Assembly: GCF_005938745.2 (NCBI RefSeq)
Contig: NZ_VCBX02000001.1
Span: 372,001 to 436,000 of the forward strand
Length of the DNA: 64,000 nt
Direction: 5' to 3'
Source: Rhodococcus sp. KBS0724
GTDB taxonomy: Bacteria > Actinomycetota > Actinomycetes > Mycobacteriales > Mycobacteriaceae
The notes beneath the pieces were generated by a model that was given only the letters and a program-made list of their open reading frames with translations, did not search any database and was not told where the DNA came from. Numbering within the stretch: the first letter of the stretch is position 1; each line of letters begins with the position of its first letter. The position numbers and the translations under genes were made by a program. Positions 8,240 to 19,062 of this stretch are shown here, piece after piece.

Positions 8240-9763
8240 CTATCGCCGGGCGCGGAACACGCTCTTCTCGCAGTCCCAGGTGCGTGGGCCGACGCCCCTC
8301 TCACGTAGCACTGCTTTCTGTACCTTCCCGGTTTCGGTGAGTGGCAACGTGTCCACGACGTCGATGTACCGGGGAAGTGCAAAGTACGGCAGCTGTTGCT
8401 GGGAGAACTCCAGAATCGAAATGGGGTCGAAAGATACTCCGGGGCGCAGTATTACAGCTGCCATGACGTCATCCTCGGCGAGATCCGACGGTACCGGGAA
8501 GACGGCAACCTGGCCGACGGACGGATGCAGCGCCAGAACGGTTTCCACTTCGGCGCCGGATATGTTTTCACCGCGGCGCCGAATCACGTCTTTGATGCGA
8601 TCGACAAATCGGAACCAGCCGTCTGCTTCCCGAATCGCTCTGTCGCCGGTGTGTATCCAACTCTCCGGCGCCGGAATCTCCTCGCCCAGATAGCCCAGTG
8701 AACAGGCGCCGGGGATCGTGCTGCGGACCACCAGTTCGCCGGGCTCCCCGTCTGCGGCAGCAGTACCGTCGTTGACGACTGCGGCGTCGTAGCCGCTCAT
8801 CACCCGGCCCATGTACCCGGCCCGCCGATCTCCCGGAAGCGTGCCGATCACGAGATTGGTTTCGGTACTTCCGAATCCGTCCACGAGTTCAACACCGAAT
8901 CTCTGGGCAAACGGTTCGATCAGATGAGCCGGCGTTGCGGGGGCAAGTGCCACGTGGGCGCTGTGGTCTCGGTCTTGCGGCGAGGGGTCCGCGTTCATCA
9001 ACATAGCCACCATCGCGCCCAGCAGGTAGTCGACAGTTGCGCCGATCTCGCGAACTTCGCGCCAATGATTGCGGACCGAAAATCGTTGTCCCAGGACAAA
9101 AGTAGACCCGGCCCAGAGGGACTGAACGAAGGCATTGAGAGCATTGGTGTGAAACAGCGGCAGGCAGTTGTACAGCACATCGTCCCCGGTGAGCCCGAGT
9201 GAGGCGCCGACGCCTTTGCCCCACTGCAGGAACTGCGCGTGCGGGCATCGGACGCCTCGGGGCAGACCGGTGGTGCCGGAGGTGAAGAGTATCGCGGCCA
9301 GGTCGAGCGGATCGAGGGTCTCGGGCTCACAGCCCGGATGCGAACCGGCAGTGGGGACGTATTGTTCACCCATGACCCACACGGTGCCGTCGAATCCGGC
9401 TACAGCGCCAGAGTATTCGGGTGAAACCAGGATCCGTTGTACACCAGCCTGTTCGAGTGCGCTGGCAACACTGTCGGCTCGGAGGGCAGTATTGAGTGGG
9501 ACGACAACCGCACCGATCCACGCGCATCCGAGAACAAGGTCTGCCAGTTCGATCCTGTTGCCGGACAGTGCCGCCACGCGCTCCCCACGGCCGACACCGT
9601 GGTTACGGAGATCCGCCCCCATCGACGCTGCACGATCCCGCAATTCGCGGTAGGTGACCGTGATCCCGTCGACGACGAGGGCCGGATGATCCGGACGCTC
9701 CAGAGTTCGCTTCCGGATCAAATCCGGAAGCGAGCGCGGAATGGCATGTGCGTCGTGGGGCAT
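8240..9763 (-). CDS. Acyl-CoA ligase (AMP-binding, CaiC/FadD type)
   Basis: This 507-aa ANL-superfamily ligase activates a carboxylic acid to its acyl-CoA through an acyl-AMP. The P-loop LFTSGTTGLPRG is at residues 159-170, the GFGSTETN motif follows in the middle, HTGDRAIREADGWFRFVDR marks the hinge region, and the catalytic Lys lies in LTETGKVQKA near the C-terminus. It is the last gene of a five-gene minus-strand operon, 15 nt after the MDR oxidoreductase. In this context it probably charges the organic acid that the enoyl-CoA hydratase and CoA-transferase process. Its substrate chain length or ring cannot be read with confidence. Confidence 0.85.
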   Translation of the reverse strand: MPHDAHAIPRSLPDLIRKRTLERPDHPALVVDGITVTYRELRDRAASMGADLRNHGVGRGERVAALSGNRIELADLVLGCAWIGAVVVPLNTALRADSVASALEQAGVQRILVSPEYSGAVAGFDGTVWVMGEQYVPTAGSHPGCEPETLDPLDLAAILFTSGTTGLPRGVRCPHAQFLQWGKGVGASLGLTGDDVLYNCLPLFHTNALNAFVQSLWAGSTFVLGQRFSVRNHWREVREIGATVDYLLGAMVAMLMNADPSPQDRDHSAHVALAPATPAHLIEPFAQRFGVELVDGFGSTETNLVIGTLPGDRRAGYMGRVMSGYDAAVVNDGTAAADGEPGELVVRSTIPGACSLGYLGEEIPAPESWIHTGDRAIREADGWFRFVDRIKDVIRRRGENISGAEVETVLALHPSVGQVAVFPVPSDLAEDDVMAAVILRPGVSFDPISILEFSQQQLPYFALPRYIDVVDTLPLTETGKVQKAVLRERGVGPRTWDCEKSVFRARR

Positions 9764-9778
9764 GGGTAATTGTATCCC

Positions 9779-10726
9779 TCAGGGTACGACGACGGCCCGG
9801 CCGGCAACCTTGCCCTCACCCATCAACTGCAGTGCCGTTGCGATGTCATCCAGCGGAAACTCCTGCACTGCAACGGAAATCTTGCCTTCGATGAGCAGCC
9901 GGATCATTTCAGGTGCCAGTTCGGCTTGCCGGGCAGTCTTGCGAATCATGTTGACGGGCAGGATCCGGACATCGCTGAGCAACCAGTTCGGCAAGTCCAG
10001 GGTGAGGCTCTTACCCAAGGTATATCCGATCAGGGCAGCCCGGCCACCGGGGACAACACTCGCCAGAAGGTGCGGCAAGCCGTCGCCGCCAAGCGTGTCG
10101 ATCACGGCGTCGACGGAAGGCTCGGATCCCAGCACTCCGGCAAGTTCGTCGCCTTGCCCGACGACGGGATGCACACCCTCCGGAAGCAAGGCAGCCTGAT
10201 CTTCGCGCGGTACAACACCGATTACCTCGGACGCTCCGGCAAGCAGAGCGAACTGTGCTGCCATCGATCCGACAGCGCCGGATGCTCCGGCGACAACAAC
10301 TCGTTCGCCGGGAGCGACGGCTGCAATGTCGTTGACGGCAACATAGCCGGTTGTGCTGGGCAGGAAGAAGGTTGCGGCGACGGCCGGCGACAGTGCGGGA
10401 TCAAAGGGTGTGAACGCCTTGTCTGCCGCTACCAGATACTCAGCCCAGCAACCGTTCTTGAACAGGCCGACTCCGCCGCCTCGGACCAGAAGGCGGGTGC
10501 CAGGCTCATAGGTGTCGGATTCGATTACCGTCGCCGCTCCGTCTGTTCCACCGATATGTGGCAGGTTCGGCTTGACTCCGAAGTTTCCGCTTGCGACGGT
10601 GATGTCGAGATGGCCGAGCGCGGCAGCGTCGATGCGCACGAGCGTCTGACCGGATTCACGTGTGGGAATGTCGATGTCGTCGATGACCGGTGAAGTGCCG
10701 AACTGATGGAGTCGGGCCGCGCGCAT
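9779..10726 (-). CDS. MDR-superfamily NADP-dependent oxidoreductase (quinone reductase-like)
   Basis: This 315-aa medium-chain reductase has a GroES-like N-terminal half and a Rossmann half with VVVAGASGAVGSMAAQFA near residue 145. It lacks the structural and catalytic zinc ligands of alcohol dehydrogenases, placing it with zinc-independent quinone oxidoreductases and enoyl or crotonyl reductases. ATG at 10724-10726 (complement) is preceded by AGGAGACAC. It is the fourth gene of the minus-strand CoA operon, where a reduction of an enoyl or quinoid intermediate would fit. Confidence 0.8.
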   Translation of the reverse strand: MRAARLHQFGTSPVIDDIDIPTRESGQTLVRIDAAALGHLDITVASGNFGVKPNLPHIGGTDGAATVIESDTYEPGTRLLVRGGGVGLFKNGCWAEYLVAADKAFTPFDPALSPAVAATFFLPSTTGYVAVNDIAAVAPGERVVVAGASGAVGSMAAQFALLAGASEVIGVVPREDQAALLPEGVHPVVGQGDELAGVLGSEPSVDAVIDTLGGDGLPHLLASVVPGGRAALIGYTLGKSLTLDLPNWLLSDVRILPVNMIRKTARQAELAPEMIRLLIEGKISVAVQEFPLDDIATALQLMGEGKVAGRAVVVP

Positions 10727-10776
10727 TGTGTCTCCTAGTAGCGATCTGTGAATGGATGTACTGAATATGAGTGCGG

Positions 10777-13116
10777 TCAGGACAGGATCGACTGGTCGCG
10801 AAGTCCGGCGATCAGTTCGTCGCTGTATCCGAGCACCGACTCGAGGACGTCGTCGGTGTCCGCGCCCAGCACCGGCGCAGCGCGTCGGATCGAGCCGGGT
10901 TCGGAGTTCCGGCGAACGGGGATGCCTTCGTGGAGGAATGTTCCGGCGAGGGGATGTTCCTGTGCCGAATAGAAACTGCGTGCCCGAAGATGTGGATCGC
11001 TCTCGACCAGGTCGCGTCCGTCCTGGACGGTGCCGGCCGCGATACCCGCCGATTGCAAGCGTTCCATGACGGTTTCGGGTGACAGAGTCCTGGTCCAGTC
11101 GGCGATGGCGTCGTCGATACGTTCGTGATCGGCTTGGCGGCTTTCTGCACTCGCGAAGTCAGGATTGCCGATCCATTTCTCTGCTCCGATGATGCGGCAC
11201 AATGCATTCCATTCCGTGGTATCGCGAACGGCAATCGAGCACCACCGGTCGCTGCCGAGGCACGGGTACACGCCGTGTGGTGCCAGTTCGTGATGGCTGT
11301 TGCCGATCGGATCGGGGGACTGTGACCGGGCGGCTCGGAGAACGCTGGTACCCATGTGCGCTGCCATGGCTTCGAGTTGTGACAGGTCTACGTGCTGTCC
11401 CCGGCCGGTCCGGTCGCGGTAGTCGAGGGCTGCCAGCATCGCGACGCCGGCTTGCAGTCCGGCGACGATGTCGCCATGGCCGTAGATGACTCCGACAACG
11501 TCATCGGCGTTCCAGCCGGTCAGTGCGGTCAAACCGGTACTTGCCGAAACGATGTCGGCATACGACACCCAGTCCTTACGAGGACCGGTGTGACCCATCC
11601 CGGACATCGACACGTAGATGATGTCCGGGTTGAGCTCCCGCAGTTGTTCGTAGCCGAGCCCCATCTTGTCCATGACCGACGAGCTGAAATTCTCGACCAC
11701 GACGTCGGAGTTCCTGATCAGGTCGCGCAGTACCGAAAGGCCCTCTGCGGATCGGGTATCGAGTGTGATGCTGCGCTTGTTGCGGTTGACGTCGTTGAAG
11801 TACCCGCTGGTGTTCGGATTGTCGTGCGGTCCACGCGAGAGATGCATGAACGGTGCAAAGCGAGTCGGGTCCGGGCGTCCGATCGATTCGACCTTGATGA
11901 CCTCGGCGCCGTGGTCGGCAAGGATTCTGGTGCCGTACGGGCCCGCCAACACCCACGTGAGATCCAGGACGCGGACACCTTCGAGGCTGGGCGTGCTGCC
12001 ACCGCTGAACTCGTGGGTTTCGTTCACTGCCACAGGCGAGGTGGCCTTCAAGAGTTCCTGATGCTGGCCCAACCGGGCAGCCTCGAGCGTTCCGATGCGC
12101 CGGCCTTCGGGGAAAGCGAAGCCGAACCCGAGATCGCGGTAGGTACCGTGATCTCCGGTCACGTCGGTGAAGAAGTCCCGGTCGTTGAGTTGCGGGTTAC
12201 GCAGCAGTTCTTCGGGCCGGTCGACCGCTGCCCACGGCAACTTGCGTGACTGCGCGCTGACCGCGAATTCTTCCTTCGGCCACTTCGCGATGAAGGCGGA
12301 CAGAACGTCGAAAATGTGTTCCTGATGCGTCTTTCGGTAGACCGCGTCGGACCACTCCGGTTGATCGAGATCGTCCTGAGCATCGTTGTCGATCAGCCAG
12401 GCCAACATGCCGTCCCACATGCGGGGGCTACCGCCGAGGCCGCCACCGACATAACCGTCGGCGGCCTGAAACAGTCCGTGCGGAACGAGCGGATGTACCC
12501 GGCCCGGACGCGGCGGGACGCGGTCCTCGTGAATGTAGGCAAGAGTGCCCGCTTCCAGCGCGGCGGCAACACATTCCTGAGCGCTGATCTCCAGCAACGG
12601 GTTGTGGCCCTTGGATCGCGAACGCAGTCCGAGAAGCACGCCGATTGCGGCATTGATTCCGGCGAGCTGCTCAGCCTGGAGTTCGGGGAGCAGCAGTGGA
12701 GGGTGCTCGGGATCGCCGACCTGGGCCATCATCCCGCCGAGTGCCGCGACGGTCAGATTTGTTGCCTTCCAGTCACTTCGCGGTCCGGTAGTGCCGAAGG
12801 GTGTCACTCGTACGTGAACGAGAGATCCTCGGTTGTCGCGTAGAGCGCCGGCCGGGCTGCCGTCGAGCAGGACGTCGGCACTGCGCAGCAGTGCTTCGAA
12901 AGCGAGGCGATCGTTGCTGTCGTCGATATCGAGGACAACGGACTTCTTGCCCGCATGCCAATGCAAGTACGAATCACCCTGGGACTCGGTGCGACTGGGG
13001 TCACCGGTGGGTGGTTCTACCAGAATGACCTCGAAACCCAGCCCGACCAGGATGCGCCCGGCGAATCGCGCAAACGGACTGGAAATCTCTACGACCCGTA
13101 CCGGGGGATGCACCAC
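10777..13116 (-). CDS. Double-length family III CoA-transferase (tandem CaiB/BaiF domains)
   Basis: At 779 aa this is about twice the usual 380-430 aa. Both halves begin with the family opening: VRVVEISSPFARFAGRIL near residue 6 and VRVLDLTWVLAGPYGTRIL near residue 395. The second half carries the catalytic Asp in GRGQHVDLSQLEAM; the matching position in the first half is Glu (HNPLLEISAQEC), so the N-terminal domain has probably lost classic catalysis. Family III enzymes move CoA between carboxylates through aspartyl-CoA thioester and mixed-anhydride intermediates and normally act as interlaced dimers; a fused tandem could form that pair within one chain. It is the central gene of the minus-strand operon. 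Confidence 0.85.
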   Translation of the reverse strand: MVHPPVRVVEISSPFARFAGRILVGLGFEVILVEPPTGDPSRTESQGDSYLHWHAGKKSVVLDIDDSNDRLAFEALLRSADVLLDGSPAGALRDNRGSLVHVRVTPFGTTGPRSDWKATNLTVAALGGMMAQVGDPEHPPLLLPELQAEQLAGINAAIGVLLGLRSRSKGHNPLLEISAQECVAAALEAGTLAYIHEDRVPPRPGRVHPLVPHGLFQAADGYVGGGLGGSPRMWDGMLAWLIDNDAQDDLDQPEWSDAVYRKTHQEHIFDVLSAFIAKWPKEEFAVSAQSRKLPWAAVDRPEELLRNPQLNDRDFFTDVTGDHGTYRDLGFGFAFPEGRRIGTLEAARLGQHQELLKATSPVAVNETHEFSGGSTPSLEGVRVLDLTWVLAGPYGTRILADHGAEVIKVESIGRPDPTRFAPFMHLSRGPHDNPNTSGYFNDVNRNKRSITLDTRSAEGLSVLRDLIRNSDVVVENFSSSVMDKMGLGYEQLRELNPDIIYVSMSGMGHTGPRKDWVSYADIVSASTGLTALTGWNADDVVGVIYGHGDIVAGLQAGVAMLAALDYRDRTGRGQHVDLSQLEAMAAHMGTSVLRAARSQSPDPIGNSHHELAPHGVYPCLGSDRWCSIAVRDTTEWNALCRIIGAEKWIGNPDFASAESRQADHERIDDAIADWTRTLSPETVMERLQSAGIAAGTVQDGRDLVESDPHLRARSFYSAQEHPLAGTFLHEGIPVRRNSEPGSIRRAAPVLGADTDDVLESVLGYSDELIAGLRDQSILS

Positions 13117-13231
13117 AACTACTCCGTTTCAATCGAAAGATATCGCCGAACCGACTGGTGTCGAACGTAGTTCTGCGGGCCGGTGGGCGACATGATTTCG
13201 GTCTGCCCACCGGACCCGTTCTCACTCTCGC

Positions 13232-14203
13232 TCAGGCGGCGTTCTGCTCGAACCATCCCGAGAGGAGGACAGCGGACGGATCGATGTCCGCGGAGATCTT
13301 GCCCTGCTCGCGGAAGAATGCAACAAGTTCGTTTGCGCGCTCCACGTCGTCCTCGGTGAATCCGCGTCCACCGAAATCGATTTGGGTCACCCGGTCTGCG
13401 GCCTCGGCCGGGTCCATCTGGATAGACGCGGCAATTGCGGTTGCAGCCCGATCCGGATCCGAGTTCACGATTGCCGACGCTTCCGAGATCACCTTGAACA
13501 CCTTGCCTGCGGTTTCTTCGTTCGCGGACAACCAGTTGTCCGAAGCGATGATCCATTGGGCGTACTTGGCGCCGAAGTCGCCGGTCGTGGCAACAACGCG
13601 CCCACCGGTATTGACACTCTGCGTCACCCAGGGGTCGAAGGACAGGAAGCCGTCGATGTCACCGCGCGCCAGCAAAGCAGGCTGTTCGGGCGGGCTTGTG
13701 CTCACGAGTGTGACCGTCGTGGGGTCGATGCCGAGACTGGCCAGGTACTGGTTCGTGAAGTAGAGACCGATGCCGGGGAAGACGCCCATGGTCTTGATCG
13801 ACTTCGGTTCGACGCCGTTCCTCAGTACAACCTGGAAGTACCGGTCGGATTCCTGAAATACGCCCAGCGCCCGCAGGCTCGGATTGGCGGCCATGACGGA
13901 CAGTGCCGTCGAGTCGGCATTGCCGGAGAGTTCCGAGGTTCCGGCTACGACGTTCTGGGCGCCTGCTGCCCCGCCTTCGGTCTGGATGACCTGGACGTCG
14001 AGGCCGGCGGCCTCGAACATGCCCTCGTGGTCGGCGAGGAAAATCGGGGCGTACGACGGGTCTACACCTACCGCGATCCGTACCAGGCCACCACTTTCGG
14101 CGGAGTTGTCGGTAGCGGGGCGGGTGCATCCGCTGACGGCGATCGTCAGGGCGGCGAGAGAAGCGACTGCGCCCACCCATTTCTTCTGAAATTTGTTGAG
14201 CAT
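13232..14203 (-). CDS. Second ABC solute-binding lipoprotein (NMT1/SsuA type)
   Basis: This 323-aa lipoprotein has a signal peptide with lipobox AVSGC (Cys near 26) and a mature N-terminus RIAVGVDPSYAPIFLADHEGMF, nearly the same as the SBP at 1360-2343. Other shared blocks include ALLARGDIDGFLSFDPW and WLSANEETAGKVFKV. No ATPase or permease lies next to it, so it probably delivers its ligand to the importer encoded at 2340-4036. It sits between enoyl-CoA hydratase and CoA-transferase in the minus-strand operon. Ligand unknown. Confidence 0.85.
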   Translation of the reverse strand: MLNKFQKKWVGAVASLAALTIAVSGCTRPATDNSAESGGLVRIAVGVDPSYAPIFLADHEGMFEAAGLDVQVIQTEGGAAGAQNVVAGTSELSGNADSTALSVMAANPSLRALGVFQESDRYFQVVLRNGVEPKSIKTMGVFPGIGLYFTNQYLASLGIDPTTVTLVSTSPPEQPALLARGDIDGFLSFDPWVTQSVNTGGRVVATTGDFGAKYAQWIIASDNWLSANEETAGKVFKVISEASAIVNSDPDRAATAIAASIQMDPAEAADRVTQIDFGGRGFTEDDVERANELVAFFREQGKISADIDPSAVLLSGWFEQNAA

Positions 14204-14230
14204 GATGGCCTCTCGGTAAAAGGGGAGCTG

Positions 14231-15022
14231 TCAGTGTCCGGTGAAGGTGGGGGACCGCTTGTCGAGGAATGACTGAAGTCCCTCAGCGGCGTCGTCCGTC
14301 TTGATCAGTTCGAGCACGGCTTCGAATTCGAGGTCCAGCGCTTGACCGAGTGGCAACGACATGCCTTCGTCGACAATGCGTTTGATCATTCCGATGGTGG
14401 CAGTGGGTTTCGACGCGAGTTCGAGTGCGAGGTCAGCGCAATGTGCATCGAGGTCGGCGTCCGCAACGACGGTGTCGACCAGGCCGATATCGAGTGCATG
14501 CTCGGCGCTGAGCCGCTTGCCTTCGATCATGAGCACTTTGGCTCGGTGAGCACCGATGAGGCGTGGAAGTCGTTGGCTGCCACCGGCACCCGGAAATAGC
14601 CCAAGTCCGATCTCGGGGAAGCCGATGGTCGCCGACTGCGCCATGATGCGGAAGTCGCAGGCCAACGTCAGTTCTGCTCCGCCGCCGAGTGCGTGCCCGT
14701 TGATCTTCGCGACAACAGGTTTGGGAGCCGTCTCGAGGATCCGCTGTACGTCGACCCACGGGCGCATCGCGCGCTGAGTTTCTTCCGTCAGCTCACGCAT
14801 CACGGTGATGTCCGCACCGGCGACGAAGAACCGTCCCGTGCCTGTCATGACAATGGCGCGGACGGTCTGGTCCGACGCGAGTACCGGCAGTATCTCCAGG
14901 AGCTCGGCGATCAGGCTGGGGTTGAACGCGTTGGCTGGAGGTTTGTCGATAGTCACGGTGGCAATCGAGTCTGTGACGTCGACCGTGACGAAGTTGTAGG
15001 TCTGGCCGGTCTGTCTCGTCAA
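14231..15022 (-). CDS. Enoyl-CoA hydratase/isomerase family protein
   Basis: This 263-aa crotonase-fold protein has oxyanion-hole segments AGADITVM (near residue 70) and GHALGGGAELTLACDFRI (near 110), and the ATIGFPEIGLGLFPGAGG block (near 135) that carries the usual acid residues, so hydratase activity is plausible. Crotonases also include isomerases, lyases and ring hydrolases. It is the first gene of the five-gene minus-strand operon, divergent from tgt with a 213-bp shared upstream region. It probably handles an enoyl-CoA made downstream of the acyl-CoA ligase. Confidence 0.85.
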   Translation of the reverse strand: MTRQTGQTYNFVTVDVTDSIATVTIDKPPANAFNPSLIAELLEILPVLASDQTVRAIVMTGTGRFFVAGADITVMRELTEETQRAMRPWVDVQRILETAPKPVVAKINGHALGGGAELTLACDFRIMAQSATIGFPEIGLGLFPGAGGSQRLPRLIGAHRAKVLMIEGKRLSAEHALDIGLVDTVVADADLDAHCADLALELASKPTATIGMIKRIVDEGMSLPLGQALDLEFEAVLELIKTDDAAEGLQSFLDKRSPTFTGH

Positions 15023-15172
15023 GTGAGCTCCTGTCAGCGGGTTGGAGGGGTACAGCGGTCGAGCCGGGGGATGTGTAGGGGGAAGTATGGTGTGGGACTC
15101 TCACGTGGCGATACCGCTCGGGTTCGGTCAGTAGACCAGGGCCGGATCGAGCCTCGTGGATTCGGTTGGTGA

Positions 15173-17241
<2,069 letters not shown>

Positions 17242-17312
17242 GTCCGCAATCCAAGCATCTCAGGGCATCTTGAAGCGAGTTGGCGACCGTCCAGTTGCCC
17301 AGAACACAGCAG

Positions 17313-17348
17313 AAAGCCCGGCGGTTCGACGAGGAACCACCGGGCTTT
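17313..17348 (-). terminator. Intrinsic terminator after the Pro-rich membrane protein gene
   Basis: A 15-bp stem with one mismatch (AAAGCCCGG..GGTTC at 17313-17327, complement at 17334-17348) and 6-nt loop lies 19 nt downstream of the minus-strand gene ending at 17367. Its AAA/TTT base makes it potentially bidirectional. Confidence 0.75.
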
Positions 17349-17366
17349 GCTGTCTTGGTATTGCGA

Positions 17367-18362
17367 TCAGATCGGAGCGACGAACCGGCCCGTGATAACG
17401 CGATATGCATAGGTTCCGGCGATCAACGAGATCGGTCCGGTGACGAGCAAGCCCAGTCCGCACAGCAGGGCGCCGACGATGTTGATTCCGATCAGCGTGA
17501 GTGTGAGGAGGAGCAGCGGTCCCACATTCTTCGAGATGACACTGGCACTCGACTTAATTGCGGTGACCGGGTCCTGGTTCTGATCGATCACGAATTGCAG
17601 AGTGAAATAGGTCAGGAACGCAACGATAATTCCTGGGATGATCAGCAGCACAAAACCGATTCCCGTTGCAATGCTGACCAGAATGCTCGCGAGGATAACC
17701 GCGCCCACATTCGAGAACTGGAAAAACGATCCGATGACCGGCTTGTTGCCGTCAACTTCGTGAAGCGCTCCGCGGACGAACGCGGCCTGAATCAGGATGC
17801 CGACCACCAGAGAAACAAATGCTCCGATGATGGATAGCGCCGATACGGAGGTCGTCGTGTCGGTGCTGAATCCACCGAACAGCAAATTGATGCCGATCGA
17901 GATGACTGCCGCGATCAGTGTGATCCCGACCCAGACCAGCGCGTTGTTCTTGAAGCGCTCCCAGCCGTAGGTCAATGCTGCACCGACAGAAAGCTGGGGT
18001 CCACCGAACCCGGCGCCGTAGTCGTTTGCCGGCGGCGGGGGGAAGTATCCACCCTGCGGCGGGACGTTGCCGGGAGGCGGCGGATATCCGCCGGGCGGCG
18101 GGTAATTTCCCTGCGGCGGGGGATAGTTGCCCTGCGGGGGCGGGTAATTCCCCTGCGGAGGCGGGTAGTTGCCGGGCGGCGGGTAATTCCCCGGAGGCGG
18201 ACCGGCAGGAGAGCCTCCCGTCGGCTGGTATCCACCACCGGGAGGTGTGACGGGCGGCGGGTAACTACCAGGCGGCGGTGATTGCGGCTGACTGTACGGA
18301 TCTTGTGGTGATTTTTTTCCGTCATCCGGATTTTGGTTGGGGTCGTAACCGCCGGTTGTCAT
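17367..18362 (-). CDS. Pro/Gly/Tyr-rich N-tail integral membrane protein
   Basis: This 331-aa protein has residues 1-115 as a low-complexity cytosolic tail dominated by PPP, GNYPPPQ and GGY repeats. Residues about 125-331 hold about five to six hydrophobic segments, with GWERFKNNALVWVGITLI opening the membrane domain and an internal soluble turn LHEVDGNKP. The DNA repeats behind GNYPPPQ are 21 nt. Proteins of this shape are common in actinomycetes and uncharacterised. GGGGAAAC precedes the ATG. It is divergent from the DUF4190-like gene at 18496, which has a similar Pro/Gln tail, so the two may share regulation. Confidence 0.8.
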   Translation of the reverse strand: MTTGGYDPNQNPDDGKKSPQDPYSQPQSPPPGSYPPPVTPPGGGYQPTGGSPAGPPPGNYPPPGNYPPPQGNYPPPQGNYPPPQGNYPPPGGYPPPPGNVPPQGGYFPPPPANDYGAGFGGPQLSVGAALTYGWERFKNNALVWVGITLIAAVISIGINLLFGGFSTDTTTSVSALSIIGAFVSLVVGILIQAAFVRGALHEVDGNKPVIGSFFQFSNVGAVILASILVSIATGIGFVLLIIPGIIVAFLTYFTLQFVIDQNQDPVTAIKSSASVISKNVGPLLLLTLTLIGINIVGALLCGLGLLVTGPISLIAGTYAYRVITGRFVAPI

Positions 18363-18495
18363 TGTTTCCCCTCAGTCGTGAAAAAGGCGCGCTCGAGTGT
18401 GACAGTGATTACGACCTTAACTGCCGTGGGCAGCAGATGTTGGTGTCACTTGCGCACTCGTGTGTCGTTGTCACCCGTGGTTTAGGCTGCGTTTC

Positions 18496-19062
18496 ATGAC
18501 GAGTTCCGGGGAGAACGGCGAGATATCTCCAGATGAATACGTGACAAAACCCGGATATGGCGAGTTTCCCAGCCTCCCGCCAGAAGGCTACGGAGATTCC
18601 GCCGGGCAACCGCAGTCGTATTGGGAGGCTCCGGCGACGCCATTGCCCACCGAGCAGTACCCGGGCTACCCACCACCGTCGTACACCCCGACCCCAGAGC
18701 CACCAGTGCAGTATCAACAACCGCAGTATCAACAACCAGTGCCATATCAGCAGTTCCAGCAGCCACCGCAATACCAGCAGCCACCGCAGTACGGACCACC
18801 CAATCAGTTCGGCGGGTACGTGCAGCCGGTGGGAACGAACGGGTTAGCGATCGCCTCGCTGGTGACGGGGATAGTGGGTGGCTGCTTTTACGGTCTCGGC
18901 GCAATTGTCGCGATTATTCTGGGCATCGTCGCGCTCAATCAGATTAAACAAACAGGCCAGCAGGGGCGCGGGCTCGCGATTGCCGGTATTGCGATCGGTG
19001 CCTCGATTATCGCCATGTGGGTGATATTCGTGATTTTTATGGTGGCGGTTAATTCCGTCTAA
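18496..19062 (+). CDS. DUF4190-type small membrane protein with Pro/Gln-rich tail
   Basis: In this 188-aa protein residues 1-115 are hydrophilic, ending in PQYQQP-type repeats (residues about 73-105). The C-terminal 70 residues are a two-helix DUF4190-like membrane hairpin: NGLAIASLVTGIVGGCFYGLGAIVAIILGIVALNQIK then GRGLAIAGIAIGASIIAMW. ATG 18496 is chosen because TAGGCT (18483-18488) sits 7 nt upstream and no ribosome-binding site is seen, suggesting a leaderless transcript; an upstream in-frame ATG at 18460 adds Cys-rich residues that look non-native. The stop overlaps the convergent EAL gene by 4 nt. Function unknown. Confidence 0.8.
   Translation: MTSSGENGEISPDEYVTKPGYGEFPSLPPEGYGDSAGQPQSYWEAPATPLPTEQYPGYPPPSYTPTPEPPVQYQQPQYQQPVPYQQFQQPPQYQQPPQYGPPNQFGGYVQPVGTNGLAIASLVTGIVGGCFYGLGAIVAIILGIVALNQIKQTGQQGRGLAIAGIAIGASIIAMWVIFVIFMVAVNSV

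Noticed and set aside
11392..12249. 285-aa plus-strand open frame
   Set aside because: It is antisense to the double CoA-transferase and has no motif.
18099..18195. Possible CRISPR-like short repeats
   Set aside because: The 21-nt units encode GNYPPPQ in frame within a protein tail and have no spacers of even length.
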